Assembly: GCF_001650635.1 (NCBI RefSeq)
Contig: NZ_LWQU01000185.1
Coordinates: forward strand, 1 to 64,000
DNA: 64,000 nucleotides
Origin: Magnetospirillum moscoviense
GTDB taxonomy: Bacteria; Pseudomonadota; Alphaproteobacteria; Rhodospirillales; Magnetospirillaceae
Direction of reading: 5' to 3'
The notes beneath the pieces are model-generated. The model saw only the letters and a program-made list of their open reading frames with translations, searched no databases and was not told the origin of the DNA. This document shows positions 6,842 to 17,849 of the stretch, piece by piece; position 1 is the stretch's first letter; every line of letters begins with the position of its first letter. Both the position numbers and the translations under genes were made by a program.

Positions 6842-9289
6842 ATGATCGGACGGTCTTGGGTATGGGTGGCGCTGGCCAGTCTGTTTTTCCTTTCGGCCGC
6901 CGCAATCGTTGATCGGGCCGAGGAGGCCCGCTTCGCCGAGGCCGAACGCTTGGCAGTCTTCGAGGCGGCCAGCGGCAAGCGTGCCTTGCTCGAAGCCCAT
7001 CTGAACGCCAGGCTCCATATCATCAGCGGCCTGACCGCCCTTGTGCACGGCCAGCCGGATCTGAGGCCGGACCAGTTTTCCACCTATGCGGCCGGCTTGG
7101 TTTCCGGCATTTCCGGGGTCCGTGCGGTCCAGTTGGCCTCGGGTGCGGTCATTTCCCATGTCTGGCCGCTGGCCGGCAATAGCCAGTCCGTCGGTCACGA
7201 CCTTTTGGCCGACCCGGAACGCCGGGATGCCACACAAAGAACCATCTCGGGCCGCCGATTGGTGCTGGCCGGGCCGTTTCCCTTGCGGCAGGGCGGCGAG
7301 GGTCTGGTGGCCCGTCAGCCGATCTTTCTGACCAAGGGGGGGCAGGAATCGTTCTGGGGTTTGGCCATCGTCGTCTTGGACCTGCAGCAGTTGCTGTTCA
7401 ACGCGGGATTGAACGACCCCGGCTCGATCCGCATCGCGTTGCGGGGCAAGGATGGCCGCGGCGGCGAGGGTGAGCCCTTCTTCGGCGATCCGAAACTGTT
7501 TCGAGCCGATGCGGTGTTGATGGACGTCACCTTCCCGCACGGGACGTGGCAACTGGCTGCCGAGCCGGAAGGCGGCTGGAGCGTGGCTCGGCCGGGACGG
7601 TGGCGATTCGTCGCCATCGCGATTTTGATAGCGGGTCTGGTGGCGGTTGCCGGAATACATCTGGCCCGCAACCTCGAGCGGAGACGGCAGGCGGAAGAGG
7701 CGATGGAGCGCAATCTGGCCGCCAGCAACACCGTGGCGCGAATCTTGTCTCTATCGCTCTTGCCGCAGCCGCTGGAGCAGGTGCTAGAACAGGCGTTGCA
7801 GGAAATCCTGGGGCTGTCCTGGCTGCGATTGGAACAACGCGGCAGCATCTTCCTGACCAACCGCAGCCAGGGGCATTTGGTTCTGGCCGCCCAGCATTCC
7901 TTGCCTGACGAAGTTTGCTTGTCGTGCCGCTCGATCCCCATTGGCCATTGCCTGTGCGGCCGGGCCGCCGCCGAAGCGACCACCGTCTTCGCCGCCCATA
8001 TCGATGCCAGACACGCCAAACTTTCCCCGAACCTGTCGGATCACGGCCATTATTGCGTACCGATCTGCGGTGGCGAGGGCGTCTTGGGGGTGTTGAACAC
8101 CTACATCGCGCCGGGACAGGACCGACAAGACGACCGAGAGCGCTTTCTGGCCGTGGCCGCCGACACCTTGGCCGGGATCATCGAGCGCTGTCGCGTTCAG
8201 CGGGCGTTCGGGGAAAGCGAACAGCGTACCCGCGCCCTGATGAACGCGTCCGCCGACGCTTCGTTCCTGATCGACCGAGACGGCACCATCCTGGCCTGCA
8301 ACGCCGCCCTGGCCGACGCTTATGGGAGCCGCCCCGAGGAACTGGTGGATCACACCTATTTCTCGTTGTTGCCCGAGGCTCAGGCCCTTTATCTCCAGCG
8401 GCAATTTTCCATCGCCTTCGATTTCGCCCAGCCGGTGCATCTGTTCGACGAACGGGAAGGACGCACCTTCGAGGTCCGGGTTTATCCCATTTCCAACGAG
8501 ACCGGGACCGTCGTTCAGGCGGCGGTCTTCAGCCGTGACATCACCGAACAGAAGAACGCCGCCCGCGCCATCGAGACGGCCGCGGCCGAATTGGCCCGCT
8601 CCAACGAGGATTTGCAGCAATTCGCCTATGCCACCAGCCATGACTTGCGCCAGCCCTTGCGCATGGTCAGCTCGTATCTGGCCTTGATCGAGCGCAAGCT
8701 GGGCAGCGAACTGGGCGAAGACACCAAGACCTATCTGGGCTATGCGGTCAACGGCGCCAAGCGGATGGACCGTTTGATTGTGGATCTCCTCGACTATTCG
8801 CGGGTCGGGCGGTCCGGCGAGGCGATGGCAGAGGTGCCCTTGCAAGAGGTGGTCGCCGAGGCGCTGGAAAATCTGGGCCCAGCCATCGCCGACGTCGGCG
8901 CCGAGGTGGAGATCGACGGTCCATTGCCGGTGGTGGTCGGCGGGCGGCTGGAATTGCTGCGTCTGTTCCAGAACCTGATCGGCAACGCCGTCAAATATCG
9001 CTCCGAGGCCCGCAAGTCCCAGGTGGCGATCAAGGCCAGCCGCGACGCGGACGGATGGCTGATCAGTGTCCGCGATAACGGGATGGGGATTCCGGCGGAG
9101 GCGCACAGCCGGGTGTTCGGCGTGTTCCAGCGCCTGGCCGGATCCGAGGGACACGATGGAACCGGCATCGGCCAGGCCATCTGCAAGAAGATCGTCGAGC
9201 ATCATGGCGGGAGGATCTGGGTGGAGTCCGAGCCCGATTTCGGTGCCAATTTCCTGTTTACCCTGCCGGTCGCGTATCCTCGACCCTAG
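6842..9289 (+). CDS. Membrane sensor histidine kinase with CHASE, GAF and PAS domains
   Basis: The protein (815 residues from the ATG at 6842; a TTG at 6824 would add six) begins with a membrane helix, then a CHASE-like periplasmic domain (~40-235), and a second helix (FVAIAILIAGLVAVAGI). A GAF domain follows, containing a Cys-rich CLSC...HCLCG stretch (~360-380), then a PAS domain (~460-575), a HisKA phosphoacceptor (ATSHDLRQPLRM) and an HATPase with DNGMGIP and GTGIGQAICKKIVEHHGG. It should autophosphorylate at the His in SHDLRQP. No response regulator is adjacent, so the partner is elsewhere. The Cys cluster may bind metal or react to redox state (inference). Confidence 0.9.
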   Translation: MIGRSWVWVALASLFFLSAAAIVDRAEEARFAEAERLAVFEAASGKRALLEAHLNARLHIISGLTALVHGQPDLRPDQFSTYAAGLVSGISGVRAVQLASGAVISHVWPLAGNSQSVGHDLLADPERRDATQRTISGRRLVLAGPFPLRQGGEGLVARQPIFLTKGGQESFWGLAIVVLDLQQLLFNAGLNDPGSIRIALRGKDGRGGEGEPFFGDPKLFRADAVLMDVTFPHGTWQLAAEPEGGWSVARPGRWRFVAIAILIAGLVAVAGIHLARNLERRRQAEEAMERNLAASNTVARILSLSLLPQPLEQVLEQALQEILGLSWLRLEQRGSIFLTNRSQGHLVLAAQHSLPDEVCLSCRSIPIGHCLCGRAAAEATTVFAAHIDARHAKLSPNLSDHGHYCVPICGGEGVLGVLNTYIAPGQDRQDDRERFLAVAADTLAGIIERCRVQRAFGESEQRTRALMNASADASFLIDRDGTILACNAALADAYGSRPEELVDHTYFSLLPEAQALYLQRQFSIAFDFAQPVHLFDEREGRTFEVRVYPISNETGTVVQAAVFSRDITEQKNAARAIETAAAELARSNEDLQQFAYATSHDLRQPLRMVSSYLALIERKLGSELGEDTKTYLGYAVNGAKRMDRLIVDLLDYSRVGRSGEAMAEVPLQEVVAEALENLGPAIADVGAEVEIDGPLPVVVGGRLELLRLFQNLIGNAVKYRSEARKSQVAIKASRDADGWLISVRDNGMGIPAEAHSRVFGVFQRLAGSEGHDGTGIGQAICKKIVEHHGGRIWVESEPDFGANFLFTLPVAYPRP

Positions 9290-9329
9290 ACCTTTGTTAT
9301 GATCCGATGACAGGGTCGAGAGGGATGGG

Positions 9330-10373
9330 ATGGACCTGCTGCTTGTCCTGACGGTGCTGACCGTCATCATCGTCTTGCTGTTCGACTACACCAACGGGTT
9401 CCACGACGCCGCCAACATCGTCGCCACCGTCATCGCGTCGCGCGCCATGAGTCCGGCCCAGGCGGTGGCGGTGGTCGGCATCTTCGAGTTCCTGGGCCCG
9501 CTGCTGGGCGGCACGGCGGTCGCCAACACCATCGGCAAGTTCGTCAGCTTGGGCGACCTGACCGGCCAGGTGGCGCTGACCACGCTGCTGGCCGGCCTGT
9601 TGGGGGCCATCGTGTGGAATTTCGTGACGTGGTGGAAGGGGATTCCGTCCAGTTCGTCCCACGCCCTGGTCGGCGGCCTGGTCGGCGCCGTCTGGGTGTC
9701 GGCCGGCAGTGACCATGTGGTGTGGGGCCTGTCGGAACTGTTCCAGCACGGCCATTTCACCGGGGTGACCAAGGTGCTGCTGGCCCTGGTGCTGTCGCCG
9801 GTGGCCGGCTTCGGGGTCGGCTTCATCATGCATCGCATCGTGCTGGGCTGCCTGCGTGCCGCCAAGCCGTCGGCCAACGCCCGCCTGCGCCGCTCGCAAT
9901 TCATCACCTCGGCCGGGCTGGCCTTCTCGCACGGGGCCAACGACGCCCAGAAAAGCATGGGCATCCTGACGCTGGCCTTGATGCTGGGCGGCTTCATCCA
10001 TTCGTTCGAGGTGCCGTTCTGGGTGATGCTGGCCTGTTCGACGGCGCTGACCGCCGGCATCTTGTCGGGCGGCTGGCGCATCGTCAGGACCCTGGGCTTC
10101 GCCATCTACCGGGTGCGGCCGATCCATGCGCTGGATTCGCAGCTGACCTCGGCGGCGGTCATCTTCGCCGCCTCGATGGCCGGCGCCCCGGTCTCGACCA
10201 CCCATGTGGTCGCCACCTCGATCATGGGCATCGGCGCCTCGGAACATCCCCGGGCGGTACGGTGGGACAAGGCCAAGGAAATCGCCACCACCTGGATCAT
10301 CACCATTCCCAGCGCGGCGCTGATGGGGGCAAGCTTCTTCGCCCTGCAGCGGGCGTTGCTGGGCCTTGGCTGA
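9330..10373 (+). CDS. pit: Low-affinity inorganic phosphate transporter, PiT family
   Basis: The 347-residue protein has about ten membrane segments and both PiT signature repeats: DYTNGFHDAANIVATVI at the N-terminus and FSHGANDAQKSMGIL in the second half. These cation-coupled carriers import phosphate, often as a metal-phosphate complex. The next gene encodes the DUF47/PhoU-like partner that usually travels with Pit. The start ATG follows GAGAGGGATGGG. Confidence 0.93.
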   Translation: MDLLLVLTVLTVIIVLLFDYTNGFHDAANIVATVIASRAMSPAQAVAVVGIFEFLGPLLGGTAVANTIGKFVSLGDLTGQVALTTLLAGLLGAIVWNFVTWWKGIPSSSSHALVGGLVGAVWVSAGSDHVVWGLSELFQHGHFTGVTKVLLALVLSPVAGFGVGFIMHRIVLGCLRAAKPSANARLRRSQFITSAGLAFSHGANDAQKSMGILTLALMLGGFIHSFEVPFWVMLACSTALTAGILSGGWRIVRTLGFAIYRVRPIHALDSQLTSAAVIFAASMAGAPVSTTHVVATSIMGIGASEHPRAVRWDKAKEIATTWIITIPSAALMGASFFALQRALLGLG

Positions 10374-10383
10374 AAGGGCCATC

Positions 10384-11025
10384 ATGACCGACAAGCCTGA
10401 TTCGCTGATTCGCCGCCTGTTCGACCGGGTGTTCCCCAAGGCGCCCGACTTCTTCTCGCTGCTGTCGGAACAATGCGTCCAGGTCGGCCACACCGCCAAC
10501 CTGCTGGTCGAGTTCATGGAAACCGACGATCCCCGGGTCGGCGAGCAGATACGCGCCGACGAGCATCAGGCCGACACCATCAAGGTCAGGAACATCCATA
10601 TCCTGAATGAGGCGTTCTCGACGCCGATCGACCGCGAGGACATCTACCGCTCGATCACCGATCTGGACGAGATCGTCAATTACTGCAAAAGCACGGTCAA
10701 CGAGATGGCCGCCCTGGGGGTGACGCCCGACGCCCATCTTCACGAGATGGCGGTGCAATTGCGCGAGGGGGTAGGGGCCTTGATCAACGGCTATTCCAAG
10801 CTGGCGTCGAACCCGGCCGCCGCCGCCCACGACGCCGATCTGGCCCGCAAGTCGGAACGCAAGGTGGAAAAGATCTATCGCAAGGCGCTGGCCGACCTGT
10901 TCCAGGGCGAGGATTACATCAGCATGTTCAAGCGCCGCGAGATCTATCGCCACGTCGCCAACGCCGCCGACCGCATGGCCCATTGCGCCAACACCCTGCA
11001 CGACATCGTGGTCAAGATGGCGTAA
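10384..11025 (+). CDS. DUF47 (PhoU-like) Pit accessory protein
   Basis: This 213-residue all-helical protein shows the DUF47 pattern: FFSLLSEQCVQVGHTANLL near the N-terminus, DEHQADTIK, a central DREDIYRSITDLDEIVNYC, and a C-terminal RREIYRHVANAADRMAHCAN. The repeated E/DxxxD clusters resemble PhoU metal sites. It starts 10 bp after pit with AAAGGG upstream and is almost certainly co-transcribed. DUF47 proteins are thought to regulate Pit phosphate transport. Confidence 0.92.
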   Translation: MTDKPDSLIRRLFDRVFPKAPDFFSLLSEQCVQVGHTANLLVEFMETDDPRVGEQIRADEHQADTIKVRNIHILNEAFSTPIDREDIYRSITDLDEIVNYCKSTVNEMAALGVTPDAHLHEMAVQLREGVGALINGYSKLASNPAAAAHDADLARKSERKVEKIYRKALADLFQGEDYISMFKRREIYRHVANAADRMAHCANTLHDIVVKMA

Positions 11026-11066
11026 GGGGGGCGTCGCGATTTGACCTTGCCGGAACGACCAGGGGG

Positions 11067-11100
11067 CGGTATTGGTAAACATACGATTTTACCAATACCG
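11067..11100. promoter_or_regulatory. 13-bp perfect inverted repeat between DUF47 and nucleotidyltransferase genes
   Basis: CGGTATTGGTAAA (11067-11079) and TTTACCAATACCG (11088-11100) form a perfect inverted repeat around an 8-nt spacer. It lies 42 bp after the DUF47 stop and 14 bp before the next start codon. No T tract follows, so an operator overlapping the downstream gene's promoter or leader is at least as likely as a terminator. Confidence 0.55.
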
Positions 11101-11113
11101 CTGAGGGCGGCAC

Positions 11114-12205
11114 ATGCATCGGCTCGGTCTGGCTCTGCAAACCATGTACGCGGACCTTCTGCAGCGTTGCCTCGATGCGGCCTTCGATGCAGACTTTCCC
11201 GAGAATGGCAGCTTCTATCAGCAGGAAAGACGAGGCCGTCGCTACTGGTACTATTCCGGCTACGATCGCGGCGGCCACAAATCCACCAAATATGTCGGCC
11301 CCGTCGATGACCCTGACGTCAGCGGCCGGGTCGCCCAGTTCGGCCTGCTGAAATCGAGCTTCCGCGAGCGCAGGGGAACTGTCCGCGCGCTGGTCGCCGG
11401 TGGGCTTCCGGCTTTGGATTCGTTCACCGGCAGCATTATCGATGCCTTGGCGAAGGCCGGCCTGTTCCGCCTGCGCGCCTGCCTGGTCGGATCATTGGCG
11501 TTCCAGGCCTATTCCGGATTGCTGGGGGTCCGTCTGCCGGAAGCCCAACTGATGACCAGCGATGCCGACATCGCTCAGTTCCTGTCCATTTCGACCGAGG
11601 TTTCCGACAGCATGCCGCCCATGATCGGCGTGCTGCAGTCGGTCGATCCGACCTTCACCGAGATCGGCCCTTTGTCCGATAACGGCACGGCGATCGCTTA
11701 CAAGAACGCCGCCGATTACCGGGTGGAGCTTCTGGTCCCCAATCGCGGTTCCGACGATTATGCTATCCGGCCGCCGCCAATGCCGGCGCTGGGCGGCGCC
11801 TCGGCACAGCCCTTGCGCTTTCTTGATTTCCTGATCTGGCAGCCGGTTCGCGCCGTACTGCTTCACAATGGCGGCATCGCCGTCAATGTGCCTGCACCGG
11901 AACGCTATGTGGTTCATAAGCTGATCGTCGCGACTCGCCGGCGCCCCGAGGACATCGTCAAGATCGACAAGGATCTGTCCCAGGCGGGGACGTTGGTCGA
12001 GGCGATGGCGGCCCATCGGCACCATCAATTGCTCGACGCCTGGAGCGAGGCGTGGGAACGAGGCGATTCATGGCGGGCCGCCATGAAACAAGGCCGAGGC
12101 ATGCTGCCTCCCGCCATCGGTGAGCTTTTGACCGATGCCATCAGACGGGCGTGCGAGGATAGTGGCGACGATCCGGCCGGCATCGGCTGTGGTGATCGCG
12201 GCTGA
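11114..12205 (+). CDS. GSU2403-type nucleotidyltransferase-fold protein
   Basis: The 363-residue protein carries a nucleotidyltransferase-like core: GSLAFQAYSGLLG (around residues 127-139) followed by an acidic SDADIAQF, as in MNT-like folds with GS...DxD. The N-terminal ~90 residues include YQQERRGRRYWYYSGYD, resembling the region preceding this domain in GSU2403 family members. Substrate and role are unknown; relatives occur as orphan genes or in toxin-antitoxin-like and defence contexts. A strong inverted repeat precedes the gene, and it is convergent with the helicase gene. Family assignment is from memory of sequence style. Confidence 0.65.
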   Translation: MHRLGLALQTMYADLLQRCLDAAFDADFPENGSFYQQERRGRRYWYYSGYDRGGHKSTKYVGPVDDPDVSGRVAQFGLLKSSFRERRGTVRALVAGGLPALDSFTGSIIDALAKAGLFRLRACLVGSLAFQAYSGLLGVRLPEAQLMTSDADIAQFLSISTEVSDSMPPMIGVLQSVDPTFTEIGPLSDNGTAIAYKNAADYRVELLVPNRGSDDYAIRPPPMPALGGASAQPLRFLDFLIWQPVRAVLLHNGGIAVNVPAPERYVVHKLIVATRRRPEDIVKIDKDLSQAGTLVEAMAAHRHHQLLDAWSEAWERGDSWRAAMKQGRGMLPPAIGELLTDAIRRACEDSGDDPAGIGCGDRG

Positions 12206-12213
12206 CGTCCCGG

Positions 12214-14952
<2,739 letters not shown>

Positions 14953-15032
14953 GGGCCGGAGTATAGAGGCAGGCGGCCGGCGATCAAAGCCGGTGGGATG
15001 GATTTTTAACCAGGCCGATGGTTGAATGGGGC

Positions 15033-15153
15033 CAGTGTGGTGACTCCGAAGTTCGCATCATCATGCGGATTTCGGAATTACCACACAATTCAGCAGATTA
15101 GTGGCCTGCTTTTCCCAGGAATTCGCACGCGAATTTCTGGGGCAGGTCACTAG
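15033..15153 (-). repeat. Two-hairpin intergenic repeat, copy A
   Basis: This ~120-bp element has two imperfect hairpins: 15035-15085 (arms around TTCGCATCA/TCATGCGGA) and 15100-15152 (arms around GAATTCGC-AC-GCGAATT). Read on the minus strand it aligns over its full length, at roughly 80% identity by eye, with 51108-51230, including the outer CTAGTG and the central GCAGGCCACT and TGAATTGTGT blocks. It lies between the helicase gene and a small secreted-protein gene. A MITE-like or REP-like mobile palindrome is the best reading. Confidence 0.85.
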
Positions 15154-15177
15154 GCCCTTTTTGCCCCGGAGCCCGCC

Positions 15178-15489
15178 ATGCGCCATTTGATCGCCGCTTT
15201 CGTCCTGTCCGCCTTGGCGCTGTCGCCGGCGGTGGCCGCCGACAAGGCGGCCAAGAAGTCGAGCGACGGCACCTATATCCTGACCGACAAGGAGGATGGC
15301 ACCACCTTCGGCCGCGTCGACGGCGAACCGGTGATGCTGCAAAAGACCCCCGACGGCACCGTCGGCAAGATGGGCAAGGACAAGGTCATCTTGATGAAGG
15401 ACGGCCAGGGCAACACCATCGGCCGCGTCGGCGACAAGAAGGTGTTCTGCCACAAGGACCCCGAGGCGGGCTTGACTTTCTGTAAGTAA
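15178..15489 (+). CDS. Small secreted protein with short repeats, unknown function
   Basis: A 103-residue protein with a signal peptide (hydrophobic LIAAFVLSALALSPAVA, cleavage probably after AVAA). The mature part is polar and built of short related units (TTFGRVDGEPVML, TVGKMGKDKVIL, TIGRVGDKKVFC), suggesting a small beta-rich repeat, with two Cys near the end. Not recognised. Its stop codon and the following hairpin have been tandemly duplicated. Confidence 0.7.
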   Translation: MRHLIAAFVLSALALSPAVAADKAAKKSSDGTYILTDKEDGTTFGRVDGEPVMLQKTPDGTVGKMGKDKVILMKDGQGNTIGRVGDKKVFCHKDPEAGLTFCK

Positions 15490-15541
15490 GGGGGGCTTGC
15501 GCCCCCCCGGCCTGTAAGTAAGGGGGCCTTCGCCCCCGGCC
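15480..15541. terminator. Tandemly duplicated gene end and G/C hairpin terminators
   Basis: CTGTAAGTAAGGGGG occurs at 15480 and again at 15512. Each copy is followed by a stable G/C hairpin: GGGGGGC-TTGC-GCCCCCC (15490-15507) and GGGGGC-CTTC-GCCCCC (15522-15537). The first copy contains the stop codon of the secreted-protein gene. The pair sits between convergent genes (this one and phaR) and probably stops transcription in both directions. The structure is a short tandem duplication. Confidence 0.75.
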
Positions 15542-15552
15542 CCAAGGGCGCC

Positions 15553-16131
15553 TTACTTCTTCTTGCCGATCTCTTCCAGCTGGCGCTGCAGCATGGCGAC
15601 CTGGGCCTTCAGGTCGTTCAGTTGGCTTTCGCCGCCCTCGGCCGTGCCGTCCACGCCACCGCCGGGGATGAAGGGGTTGAACATCTTCATGGCGTTCTCG
15701 ACGAAGGCCATGTTCTGCTTGTTCATCTCTTCCAGCGGATTGAACGGGAAGATGCCTTCCAGGGCGTTCTGCATCACCTGGCGCATCTGCTGCTCGTTGC
15801 GCGAGAAGGCTTGCATCGAGGTTTCCAGGTAGCGCGGCACCAGGCCGCCCAGCGAATCGCCGTAAAAGCCGATTAACTGGCGCAGGAAGCTGATGGGCAG
15901 CAGGTTCTGGCCGCCCTTGGATTCTTCCTCGACGATGATCTGGGTCAGCACCGAGCGGGTGATATCCTCGCCCGACTTAGCGTCGTAAACGACGAAGTCG
16001 GCACCGGCCTTCACCATCTGGGCCAGGTGGTCCAGGGTGACGTAGGAGGAGGTGGCGGTGTTGTAAAGTCGGCGGTTGGCGTACTTCTTAATGGTGATCG
16101 GCGCCTGTTGGGCGGTGTGCGCGTCGGACAT
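15553..16131 (-). CDS. phaR: Polyhydroxyalkanoate synthesis repressor PhaR
   Basis: This 192-residue protein has the PhaR DNA-binding/accumulation domain at the N-terminus (IKKYANRRLYNTATSSYVTL, then HLAQMVKAGADFVVYDAKSG) and two PHB-accumulation regulatory segments (SFLRQLIGFYGDSLGGLVPRY and a Met/Gln-rich helix), ending in a coiled coil. PhaR binds nascent PHB granules and represses phasin and synthesis genes when no polymer is present. It is divergent from the PHA synthase genes with a 155-bp gap containing TGC/GCA-rich sequence (about 16218-16231) that could be an operator. Confidence 0.95.
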   Translation of the reverse strand: MSDAHTAQQAPITIKKYANRRLYNTATSSYVTLDHLAQMVKAGADFVVYDAKSGEDITRSVLTQIIVEEESKGGQNLLPISFLRQLIGFYGDSLGGLVPRYLETSMQAFSRNEQQMRQVMQNALEGIFPFNPLEEMNKQNMAFVENAMKMFNPFIPGGGVDGTAEGGESQLNDLKAQVAMLQRQLEEIGKKK

Positions 16132-16286
16132 CCTGTATCGCTTCCTTGGGCTTAGCCTCGTTGAAACTTAGGGTATCATTGTTTTCTCCATCATGCCGCA
16201 TCGCAAGGCATTTGTCACCGCAACGCAACGCAGAATCCCTCTGGTCGCACTGGTCATGACGAACGGGCTGTTCTATACTCCCGGTC

Positions 16287-16715
16287 ATGTCTGAAGCGCC
16301 GCCGGATTTCAGGGCGCTCGCGCGCCGCTATCTCGACCTTTGGCAAGAGCAGGTGGCCGCGATGGCCAATGATCCGGCGCTTGCCGAAGCGGTCGCCCGT
16401 GGCATCACCTTGATGACCCAGGTGCCGGCCGCCTTCGTCCAAGCGGCAGCCGCCGGCGCTGCCAGTCCCGCGAGCGAGGACCGTTCCAACGATGCCGCAA
16501 CGGCGAACGTCAGTTCCTCCGACTCACCTGCGCCAGGGGCCCCGGCCTTTGCCGCTGCATCTGCTGACGCATCTGTCGACGCTCGCCGGCTCGCACGCCG
16601 CGTTGCCGCTCTTGAGAAGCGGCTCGCTGCGCTGGAAGGAAAGCTTGGCGACCAAGGCGCAAGCGTTGAAGGAAAGCCTCGACGCCGCCGGCCCCGAGGC
16701 GTGGAACCGGCTTGA
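16287..16715 (+). CDS. PhaE-like small subunit of a class III-type PHA synthase
   Basis: A 142-residue protein with an N-terminal helical part (RRYLDLWQEQVAAMANDP), an Ala/Ser/Pro-rich linker and a C-terminal coiled coil (ARRVAALEKRLAALEGKL) before a basic tail. The C-terminal coiled coil directly upstream of a short PhaC resembles PhaE of class III synthases, which is usually larger (~350 residues), so this would be a compact version. Its 3' end overlaps the phaC reading frame in a different frame. Role inferred from context and the coiled coil. Confidence 0.6.
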   Translation: MSEAPPDFRALARRYLDLWQEQVAAMANDPALAEAVARGITLMTQVPAAFVQAAAAGAASPASEDRSNDAATANVSSSDSPAPGAPAFAAASADASVDARRLARRVAALEKRLAALEGKLGDQGASVEGKPRRRRPRGVEPA

Positions 16716-17745
16716 CGAGGAGCTGGTCGCCGAAGCGGCCCTGCGCCACCAAGCGCTGCTGGACGGCATCGAGGCCTATCGCCGCCACCCTTACGCCCGC
16801 ACCCTTGATCGGCCGCCGGAAATCTGGCGCCAGGGCTCGACCTCGCTGCTGGATTACCGCAGCCGGGCCGGCGGCTTACCGGTGCTGGTCATCCCGTCCC
16901 TGGTCAACCGCGCCTATATCCTGGACCTGTCGGCCAGGAAAAGCCTGATGCGCTATCTGGCCGGCAAGGGACTGGCGCCGTTTCTGGTGGATTGGGACAG
17001 CCCCGGCCCCGCCGAGCTGGGCTTCGACCTGACCGCCTATATCACCGGGCCGCTGGCTGGCGCCCTCGAGGCGGTGGTGCGCGAGACCGGGCGCAAGGCG
17101 GCCCTGGTCGGCTATTGCATGGGTGGCGACCTGGCCCTGGCCCTGGCCCTGCACCGGCCCGAGCGGGTGGCCTCGCTGGTCTTGATGGCGACGCCGTGGG
17201 ATTTCCATGCCGGCCGCGACGGCCAGGCCGTGCTGGTGCGCGCCCTGATGCAGCCATTGGGCATGATGATCGATTCCGCCGGCCAGTTGCCGGTCGACCT
17301 GCTGCAGGCGATGTTCGCCTCGCTCGATCCCGGCCTCAACGCCAAGAAGTTCGCCCTGTTCGCCCAATTACCGCGGCGGGCGGCGCGCACCCGCGATTTC
17401 GTCGCCCTGGAAGATTGGGCCAATGACGGCGTGCCGCTGGCCGGCCCGGTGGCGCAGGAATGCCTGTTTCAGTGGTACGGCGAGAATTCTCCGGCCAAGG
17501 GGCGCTGGCTGGTGGCCGGCCGCCCGGTCGATCCGGCGAGGGTCACCGTTCCGTCCTTGGCGATGATCCCGGAAAAGGATCGCATCGTGCCGCCCGATTC
17601 GGCGATTCCCCTGGCGGCGGCCATTCCGGGCGCCCAGGTGATGATGGTCAAGGGCGGGCACGTCGGCATGCTGCTGTCGGCCCGTGCCGTTTCGCAGGTT
17701 TATCGTCCACTGGCCCGCTGGCTGGTGGAAAGTTCGGTTCAATAG
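16645..17745 (+). CDS. phaC: Class III-like poly(3-hydroxyalkanoate) synthase catalytic subunit
   Basis: An alpha/beta-hydrolase with the PHA-synthase lipase box GYCMGG (nucleophile Cys), catalytic Asp in PEKDRIVPP and His in GGHVGML. The blocks SLVNRAYILDL and FLVDWDSP match short class III/IV PhaC proteins (~360 residues) rather than ~590-residue class I enzymes. It polymerises (R)-3-hydroxybutyryl-CoA supplied by PhaA and PhaB downstream. The frame is open back to 16492; I favour the TTG at 16645 because AAGGA lies 5 nt upstream and similarity begins afterwards. This gives a ~70-bp overlap with the PhaE-like gene. Confidence 0.82.
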   Translation: MATKAQALKESLDAAGPEAWNRLDEELVAEAALRHQALLDGIEAYRRHPYARTLDRPPEIWRQGSTSLLDYRSRAGGLPVLVIPSLVNRAYILDLSARKSLMRYLAGKGLAPFLVDWDSPGPAELGFDLTAYITGPLAGALEAVVRETGRKAALVGYCMGGDLALALALHRPERVASLVLMATPWDFHAGRDGQAVLVRALMQPLGMMIDSAGQLPVDLLQAMFASLDPGLNAKKFALFAQLPRRAARTRDFVALEDWANDGVPLAGPVAQECLFQWYGENSPAKGRWLVAGRPVDPARVTVPSLAMIPEKDRIVPPDSAIPLAAAIPGAQVMMVKGGHVGMLLSARAVSQVYRPLARWLVESSVQ

Positions 17746-17849
17746 AGCGGTTGCGCTGCACAGCGTCTCCGGTCTATGACAGTTGCGGTTTATTCTCTTT
17801 CGAATAGCCGCGTTATGGGGCAACAAAATTACCCGAGGAGAAGTGATCC

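Noticed and set aside
11067-11100. tRNA or small structured RNA
   Set aside because: One simple hairpin without cloverleaf features or a T-loop; treated as an operator or terminator.
16132-16286. Clear PhaR operator
   Set aside because: There is a TGC/GCA-rich run near 16218-16231, but no clean CTGC-N-GCAG palindrome, so it is only mentioned under phaR.
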